From a virus, in IMG/VR virus record IMGVR_UViG_3300042691_006664, positions 1 through 51,892 of that record: a DNA stretch of 51,892 nt; one strand, 5' to 3'. A program made the translations under genes and the position numbers. A model generated the notes under the pieces. The model saw only the letters and a program-made list of their open reading frames with translations, did not search any database and had not been told where the DNA came from. Positions 46,376 through 51,892 of the stretch are shown piece after piece; the first letter of the stretch is position 1, and every line of letters starts with the position of its first letter.

Positions 46376-49300
46376 ATGGCTGGACTGAACGACCCGCTTA
46401 CCCAACTGGATTACGGCGAACAGTTCGTCCGTGGGCCGCAGAGCGTCACACAAGCGTCCGGGCTCGCCGGTCTTGCTGCGCCTACTGCCAACGACATCTC
46501 CCGCGCCAACGCCAACTCGCTGAACGACATGCGCAACTTCGGGGCTATGAACTTCGGCCCCGCGCCAAAAGCTCCTGCCATGCCGCAGGGGCCTGTGCTG
46601 GCGATCTCGCGCTCGTCCGGTAAAATCTGGGCCAACGGCAAGCTGTTCACGCTCGACGACGCACAGGGCGCGATTGAGAGCGAGCAGTATCTTTCACAGC
46701 CGCCTGCACCCGCCCCCGCCGCAGAAGCTGGGGATTGGGAACCGCTTGACCAGACGGCCTACGCGCAGCACCTGCAGAGTATCAAGAACCCCGGGCTGGG
46801 CACGCTGGCATCCAAGAACTTCGGCATTGGCGTGGACAACATGCAGATGCTGGGCGGCTACGGCCTTCAGTTCCTCGGCGCTGAAGAAACCGGGCAGGCC
46901 GTCGTCCGCAACCAGCTTGAAGACCTCAACAAGAACGCGCCCTACCAGCGCAACTTTGAGGATGTGGGTTCCGAGAACCGTGGGTATCTGGACTGGTTCG
47001 TCGCCAACTTCGCCCAGCAGGGACCGAACCTTGTCGAGAGCGTCGTGACTGCTGCCATCGGTGCTGTCGCTGGTGGTGCTGCCGGTGGTGGTGCCAACCC
47101 CTTCACTGCTGCAGGCGGTGCCATCACCGCCATGGTCGGCAAGCAAGCCTTCAAACAGGCGCTGCTCAGTGCAGTCAAGAAACATACGGCGGGCGAAGTT
47201 CTCGACGCCGCCGAGACCAAGCTGCTGCGTGAGGCAGCGGGCATCACCGCCGCTGCCGCCAAGGAAGTCAATGAGCGGGTCGGTACCCAGTTTGTCGTGG
47301 ATGCCGCCGGTACGGCCTCCCGCTTCGGCATGGATGATGCTGCGCGCATCCTGAACTCTGGCTTCGACGATACAGCCAAGAAGGTCGCTGCAGGCGGGCT
47401 TTCGCAGGCCCGTCTCGGCGGTGCGGCTTTTGCTACCGGCGCGCAGAACTATACGGCTGGTGTGTCCGATCTCTACGGTGACAGCATCGAAGGCGGTAGT
47501 CCCGACCGTGGGCTGGCTGCTCTGGGTGGTATTCCCTACGCCGCCATGGAGACTGTGCCCGAGTATCTTGCCGCCCTCCGGTTCTTCAAGGGTATCGGGA
47601 TGAAAGCCGCCAAGGCTGGCGGCAAGCTGGGCCGCACGGGTTCCGTTGCGACGAATGTCGGTCTCGGCATTGGCGCGGGTGCCGCGCTGGAGGGTGCCAC
47701 TGAACTGGGGCAGGAAAGCCTCGGTATCGGCATGAACGCCGAGCTTGATTACGACAGCCCGGAAGGTATGTCTCGCCTGCTCAACGCCTTCGCTGCGGGC
47801 GCTGCCATCGGTGGCTTCGTCGGCGGTGCATCCAGCCTCAACAAGGGCAAAGCCCACGACCTCCTGTCGGGCGGTACCAAGCCTGCCGAGCAGGGCGGCG
47901 CGACGATTGACCAGCCCGACACACCGTTTACGCCGCGCCCGCCGAACCCGAATGCGGCTTCGTTCAACGACCTGAACGCTGGCGGGCCGATGTTCGCGCA
48001 GGACGGAACTGTTATTCCCCCGGGTACTGCAGTAGGCGCACCGGCTGCGCCCGCGCAGGGGCCGATCATCGACGGCACGGTAAACCAGCCGCCCGCTGGT
48101 AATCTGGGGATGACACCTGTGTCTCCCTCCCCCCAGCAGACGCAGCCCAATATGTTGCAGAGCCCTGCTCCGCAGCTTGCGGCCCCTCCCGGCCCCGCGC
48201 AGGCTACCCCTGCTGGGGCGGCTCCCGATGTCATCCCGTTGCCCGGTCAGATCGGCGGCTCCGCTTTGGATCAGGCCGCGTCCGGGCAGCTTGAAGGGGG
48301 CGTTCCCCCGGCTTTGCCGAACCGCCTCCAGCAAGCGCAAGCTGCTGCCAAGCAGCGTCAGCTTGAGGCGACCAGCGGCTCCGCGCTTGCGCGCCTTGGC
48401 CGTGGTGATCTGCCGGTCCCGCTGACCCAGCCCGGTGGTGCCGAGACCATGGGGGGCGCAGCCACTGCCCAACAAATTCCTACGATGACGGGCAAGGCCA
48501 AGCTGAAGCGCGGCAAGAAGGTCATGCAGGTCGAGGGTATGCCCCTCGCCGCAGCCGAGCCTGAGATCGACGCCACGGTCACGCAGACTGATGAAGCTCC
48601 GATGCAGGGTGATCTCGCTCCTGCCGACGAGGTGTCGCAGTCTCCTGTCCACGACAAGTTCGTGGCCGAGTTCGATGAGTTGCTGTTGAACGACGCCAAC
48701 AAGGTGCAGATAAAGGCTGCTGCCAAGAAGGCAGTGAAGGCCGGTGTACTTACGCAGAAGCAGCTTGATGACACGGCCTACCTGTTCAAGGACAAGGACA
48801 TGTCGGCTGGCGACATCGTGCCCGAACTGAACAGCTACATCGAAGCAAACAAGGAGGTAGCACCAGATGCCACTGAAGTCGGGGCCAGACCGCCGAACAA
48901 TAAACTCAAACGTGCGCGAGATGATCAACGCGTTCCGGGGGACGGGGAAAATAGGCTCGTCGAAACCGGCAAACGCCGCAGCAGCGCGAAAGCAAGCGAT
49001 AGCAATCGCCTTAGACAAGGCAAAAAAGCGACCGGAAAGGCCGAGGAGCAAGTAAGCCCAAAAGCGGAAGGGGCGGCAGCCGCCCCCTCAAAAAAAGCTG
49101 AGAAGGTTTCTGAGGAAGTTCTCAGGGACGCGGGCTTTACCGGCAGCGAAATCTCAGACTACCAGCGTGAGGGTACGTACGCCGACAAGGCCGAACAGGC
49201 CGCGCGCGGCTATATGTGGATTGCTGGACAGTTCCGCGCCGTAACCAAGAAGGATATCGAAGACGCGCGCATCGGGGCCGAGCAGTACAGGACTGAGCGA

Positions 49301-51892
49301 CTTCCGAAGCTGCGCGAGTATGTCAAGAAGAGGTTCGAGGAAGCGCGTGCGAGCCGCCGCGACTTCGGTCCCAACGGCAAGCTGGCAAACGTACCGTACA
49401 GTGACGGTCCTGCTGTTACTGAGGCGGAAGCCATCCGCATGGTGGAGAACGACCGCGCTCTCCGCACGGTACCTAAGCTAGAGCGCGTCTACGCGCTGAC
49501 CGACGAGGCCAAAGCCGAAGCCGCCAAGCCGAAGCAGGCGCTGGCTGTCGTCGAGCCGAAGGAGATTGTCGACCCCGAAACCAAGGTAAAGCGGCAGGCC
49601 GCTCGTGACACCGAAGACCTCGCCGGTCTTGACCAGCGCGCGGCTAATGATCAGGAGGAGGTGCGGGCGCTTATTGAGGTTTTGGATTACCAGCCGCCGG
49701 GTGGGGAAGACTATGAAATCGCACTGCAGGCGCTGATCGGTTTTGCCAAGGCTAGCGACACGCGCGTACCGCGTAGGTTAGCGCAGGAGTATCTGGAAAC
49801 GCTGCCCGCTGAGGAAGTCAAAATAGCCGAACGTACGTTCACGGCCCAATACGCCGAGGAAATGCGCAAGGAAGCTAAGTTTGCGCAGACCATACTAAAG
49901 TCTGACGCGCCCGCCGAAGCTAAGGAAGAAGCCAAGAAAACAATCAGAGATTATAAGGCTGCTGTTAAAGCTGCTGAAAAAGTCGCTGGTGATGTTGCCG
50001 CTATTGAGGATACGAAAGACTTCAATCTCATCGCCACGACGATGAACCTCTACAACAGCGGCGAGATCACCATGATCCCGCAGTCTGTTCTGGATAAGCT
50101 GAAGGCTGCGTGGGCGCGCATCAAGGATAAGGGCAAGAAGATAGGCGACACGCCGCTGGCTGCCTACATCAAGAAGAGCGACCCGCGTTTCTTCAATATC
50201 GTCAAGGGCAGGATCGAACCGCAGGAACCCGGGCGCTACTCCCTCTCCATGTGGGATACCCCCGACAACCCTGTGCCTGCAGGCCGCATCAAGCTCATCA
50301 TCCAGAAATTTACGTCCAAGCTGGCGATGAAGCCCGAGGTCCATGTGTTCCGCAACCAAGCGGACATGAAGGCCAGCAACCCCAAGCTCTACGCCCGGAT
50401 GAAGGCAGGCCGCGCAGGCGATTTCGATACCGCTATCGCGGCGGGCTATTCCATGGGCGACACGGTCATCATCTTCAGCGACCGGATCGGCAGCGAGGAC
50501 CATCTGGCTTTCGTGCTGGCGCATGAAACGCTGGGCCACTTCGGCTTCAAGGGCCTCATGGGCGCGAGCGAGTTCAACGCGCTCATGGATAAGTTGTACG
50601 ACAGCGATCCGCGCGTGAAGGCCGCCGCCGATGCAGCAATGAGCGCACGCGGGCTGCCCAAGGCCGAGGCTGTCGAGGAGTACCTTGCCGACTACGCAGG
50701 CCAGCTTCACACCCGTCTGGTGGTCCGCATCTGGAAGGGTATCAAGTCCGTGCTCAACCGCGTGGGCATCAAGTTCGGTGACGAGGCCACCCGCTACCTG
50801 CTGGATCAGTCCAAGCGTTACGTCCGCACCGGGCAGAAGTCCGGGGTGTTCAACACCAGTTCGGTAATGAGCCGCCTGTGGGCCGTGGAGCATGGCATGA
50901 CTGGCCGCTTCTCCATGGTCGGCATGTCCGACGAGAACGAGCGCGTCAGCAGGATGGTACGCCACGATGCACCGTGGGTGCCAATGAACCTCAAGGAGGC
51001 CGCTGGCAAGCTCAAGGATTTCGGCGGTACATGGGAAGGGTTCAAGCAGCAGTTCTTCAGCCTGCTCAAGTTCGACGCCCTGCGCAACCCCGGGCTCTAT
51101 GAGTTCTCCCAGCTTCTGGCGGAAGCCACGGAGCGCGAGCAGTACATCCACAACAAGTACAACGAGGTCCTGTCCGGGCTGCTGTATAAGGGTGAGAAGT
51201 ACAAGGCAGAGGTCAGCCGTGCGCTGCTGCTGGGCCGCGAGGTCTCCGTCTTCCGCTTGCTGGAGGAGCCGCTATCGCCTGCCGACCGCCGCAACACGCT
51301 GTTCAACATCGTGGATGGCGAACTGGTCCGCAACTCCAAGGCCATCGAAGAATTTACCCAGCGCGGCATCCTGTCGTACGACGAGCTTGTCAAAGGCGGC
51401 TCCTACTACCGCACCACGATAGACGAGAACGGCAAGTCGCTGCGCCGCGAGATCAAGTTCGAGGGTATGCCGAAGCTGACCAAGGAGCAGTACGAGGATT
51501 ACGTACTGTCCCGCCGCGCCATCGCCAACGTCGAGATCGAACTGCTAGAGGCCAAGTATAATAACTTCCTGCACAGCGAAGGTGTATCGCGCGGGGCCAT
51601 CAAAAAGATGTTGAAGTCGGCCAAGGTGGAGGGTGAAGCTGCCAAGCTGATGACAGGTGTTTCCAAGTGGTACAAGGAGATTTACGTCTCTGGCTACAGC
51701 GTTGACGCTCGTGGCAACATCACGCCCGGTCTGGCCGAAATCAAGAAGGCCGACGACTTCCTCGTGGCTGTTAACCGCGCACTCATCAGCGCCGATGCCA
51801 AGAACGATCCTGACGTGCGTGCGTTCTTCGACAGCCAGAAGCAGGCTGACGACTTCATGTCAGTGCTGGACGATGTGCGCAAGGACCGTAAG
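46376..51892 (+). CDS. Giant polyvalent protein with HExxGH motif, partial
   Basis: An open frame of at least 1839 codons that runs off the right edge; I checked every codon in the window and found no stop. Residues about 220-470 contain Gly/Ala-rich hydrophobic stretches (TAAIGAVAGGAAGGGANPFT; LGIGAGAALEGATELG; FAAGAAIGGFVGGASSL) that may enter membranes. A Pro/Gln-rich linker (490-700) follows. Residues about 1320-1430 carry LAHETLGHFGFKGLMG with HExxGH (H1383, E1384, H1388), a zincin-like motif typical of phage polyvalent proteins. It is followed by long helical regions. Such proteins are packaged and injected with the DNA. It directly follows the transglycosylase gene. A small gene is nested at 48867-49055. 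Confidence 0.85.
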   Translation, partial: MAGLNDPLTQLDYGEQFVRGPQSVTQASGLAGLAAPTANDISRANANSLNDMRNFGAMNFGPAPKAPAMPQGPVLAISRSSGKIWANGKLFTLDDAQGAIESEQYLSQPPAPAPAAEAGDWEPLDQTAYAQHLQSIKNPGLGTLASKNFGIGVDNMQMLGGYGLQFLGAEETGQAVVRNQLEDLNKNAPYQRNFEDVGSENRGYLDWFVANFAQQGPNLVESVVTAAIGAVAGGAAGGGANPFTAAGGAITAMVGKQAFKQALLSAVKKHTAGEVLDAAETKLLREAAGITAAAAKEVNERVGTQFVVDAAGTASRFGMDDAARILNSGFDDTAKKVAAGGLSQARLGGAAFATGAQNYTAGVSDLYGDSIEGGSPDRGLAALGGIPYAAMETVPEYLAALRFFKGIGMKAAKAGGKLGRTGSVATNVGLGIGAGAALEGATELGQESLGIGMNAELDYDSPEGMSRLLNAFAAGAAIGGFVGGASSLNKGKAHDLLSGGTKPAEQGGATIDQPDTPFTPRPPNPNAASFNDLNAGGPMFAQDGTVIPPGTAVGAPAAPAQGPIIDGTVNQPPAGNLGMTPVSPSPQQTQPNMLQSPAPQLAAPPGPAQATPAGAAPDVIPLPGQIGGSALDQAASGQLEGGVPPALPNRLQQAQAAAKQRQLEATSGSALARLGRGDLPVPLTQPGGAETMGGAATAQQIPTMTGKAKLKRGKKVMQVEGMPLAAAEPEIDATVTQTDEAPMQGDLAPADEVSQSPVHDKFVAEFDELLLNDANKVQIKAAAKKAVKAGVLTQKQLDDTAYLFKDKDMSAGDIVPELNSYIEANKEVAPDATEVGARPPNNKLKRARDDQRVPGDGENRLVETGKRRSSAKASDSNRLRQGKKATGKAEEQVSPKAEGAAAAPSKKAEKVSEEVLRDAGFTGSEISDYQREGTYADKAEQAARGYMWIAGQFRAVTKKDIEDARIGAEQYRTERLPKLREYVKKRFEEARASRRDFGPNGKLANVPYSDGPAVTEAEAIRMVENDRALRTVPKLERVYALTDEAKAEAAKPKQALAVVEPKEIVDPETKVKRQAARDTEDLAGLDQRAANDQEEVRALIEVLDYQPPGGEDYEIALQALIGFAKASDTRVPRRLAQEYLETLPAEEVKIAERTFTAQYAEEMRKEAKFAQTILKSDAPAEAKEEAKKTIRDYKAAVKAAEKVAGDVAAIEDTKDFNLIATTMNLYNSGEITMIPQSVLDKLKAAWARIKDKGKKIGDTPLAAYIKKSDPRFFNIVKGRIEPQEPGRYSLSMWDTPDNPVPAGRIKLIIQKFTSKLAMKPEVHVFRNQADMKASNPKLYARMKAGRAGDFDTAIAAGYSMGDTVIIFSDRIGSEDHLAFVLAHETLGHFGFKGLMGASEFNALMDKLYDSDPRVKAAADAAMSARGLPKAEAVEEYLADYAGQLHTRLVVRIWKGIKSVLNRVGIKFGDEATRYLLDQSKRYVRTGQKSGVFNTSSVMSRLWAVEHGMTGRFSMVGMSDENERVSRMVRHDAPWVPMNLKEAAGKLKDFGGTWEGFKQQFFSLLKFDALRNPGLYEFSQLLAEATEREQYIHNKYNEVLSGLLYKGEKYKAEVSRALLLGREVSVFRLLEEPLSPADRRNTLFNIVDGELVRNSKAIEEFTQRGILSYDELVKGGSYYRTTIDENGKSLRREIKFEGMPKLTKEQYEDYVLSRRAIANVEIELLEAKYNNFLHSEGVSRGAIKKMLKSAKVEGEAAKLMTGVSKWYKEIYVSGYSVDARGNITPGLAEIKKADDFLVAVNRALISADAKNDPDVRAFFDSQKQADDFMSVLDDVRKDRK
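48867..49055 (+). CDS. Nested DUF6496-like small basic protein
   Basis: A 62-residue gene inside the polyvalent ORF, in the +1 frame relative to it. MPLKSGPDRRTINSNVREMI, then KQAIAIALDKAKKRPER: the MPLKxGxSxxTIxxNIxEM and (K/R)QAxAIALxxA signature of DUF6496-type phage proteins, usually 50-75 residues long and stand-alone. A strong AGGAGG lies nine bases before the ATG at 48867. The protein is very basic, so binding to nucleic acid is plausible, but the function is unknown. The other frame across this stretch codes for a low-complexity charged segment (residues about 831-893 of the giant protein). Confidence 0.68.
   Translation: MPLKSGPDRRTINSNVREMINAFRGTGKIGSSKPANAAAARKQAIAIALDKAKKRPERPRSK

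Noticed and set aside
46694-49051. A 785-codon open frame on the minus strand opposite the polyvalent gene
   Set aside because: It is a shadow of a GC-rich coding strand: low-complexity Arg/Leu/Gly sequence, no start signals, and it lies wholly opposite the well-supported plus-strand ORF.
49090-49098. A AAA AAA slippery heptamer in the polyvalent frame, after a GC hairpin
   Set aside because: A -1 shift would hit a stop after one codon (AGC TGA), the hairpin is upstream rather than downstream, and the zero frame stays open, so programmed frameshifting has no purpose here.
49895-51151. A 418-codon minus-strand open frame
   Set aside because: Same reason: opposite the polyvalent gene, no domain recognised, composition typical of an antisense frame.
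1-51892. tRNA genes, CRISPR arrays, insertion sequences, integrase or phage RNA polymerase
   Set aside because: I looked for cloverleaf-like stems with conserved T-loops, spaced repeats, transposase or recombinase motifs and polymerase motifs and saw none; a dedicated search could still find a divergent tRNA.

Overview
This window looks like about 52 kb of the genome of a tailed, podovirus-type phage of a Gram-negative, probably alphaproteobacterial, host. It is GC-rich, densely packed (most neighbours overlap by 1-14 bases or abut) and split into two divergent arms. There is no integrase, repressor-integrase pair, tRNA, CRISPR array or insertion sequence, so a virulent life style is the simplest reading. 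The host guess rests on a secreted HGWYS/Cys-type protein (27872-28246), a family I know mainly from alphaproteobacteria and their phages, on the Rz/Rz1 spanins, and on base composition.

Left arm (1-17321, all minus strand). These are DNA-metabolism and early genes. Reading leftward from the divergent region there are small unknown genes (17321-16464); an AT-rich gene-free region with DnaA-box-like repeats that I take as the best origin candidate (about 15577-16447); a run of small early proteins (15576-13323); a MoxR-type AAA+ ATPase (12188-13234), four small proteins that share a motif, a DUF3150-like protein, and a zincin plus von Willebrand A protein (8583-9731); an XRE-type regulator and an HTH-DUF6378 fusion; then a family A DNA polymerase, a dCMP deaminase, a RecB/Cas4-like nuclease, a VRR-NUC nuclease and the start of an SNF2-type helicase that leaves the window at base 1.

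Divergent control region (17322-17703). It holds a perfect 12-bp inverted repeat, a G-run, a 25-bp direct repeat pair and two sigma70-like rightward promoters. The second promoter would start transcription at the ATG of the small terminase gene, which has no Shine-Dalgarno: a likely leaderless mRNA.

Right arm (17704-51892, all plus strand). Terminase small and large subunits come first, followed by about 9 kb of fibre/decoration genes (one with nineteen 22-residue repeats) and a lysis cassette (membrane proteins, T7-lysozyme-like amidase, holin-like protein, nested Rz/Rz1). Then come portal, scaffold, major capsid protein, decoration and fibre proteins, two head-tail adaptors, a collar-domain fibre with 13-residue repeats, a large tail-nozzle-like protein and internal/ejection proteins including one with a soluble lytic transglycosylase domain. 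The window ends inside a giant ORF of at least 1839 codons (46376 to the edge), a polyvalent protein with an HExxGH motif. A complete 62-residue DUF6496-like gene with its own strong ribosome binding site lies inside that ORF in another frame.

The absence of tape-measure, sheath and tube genes, together with the portal-scaffold-capsid-adaptor-nozzle-ejection order, is what supports a short-tailed virion. All family names come from motif reading by eye; none was checked by a database search.
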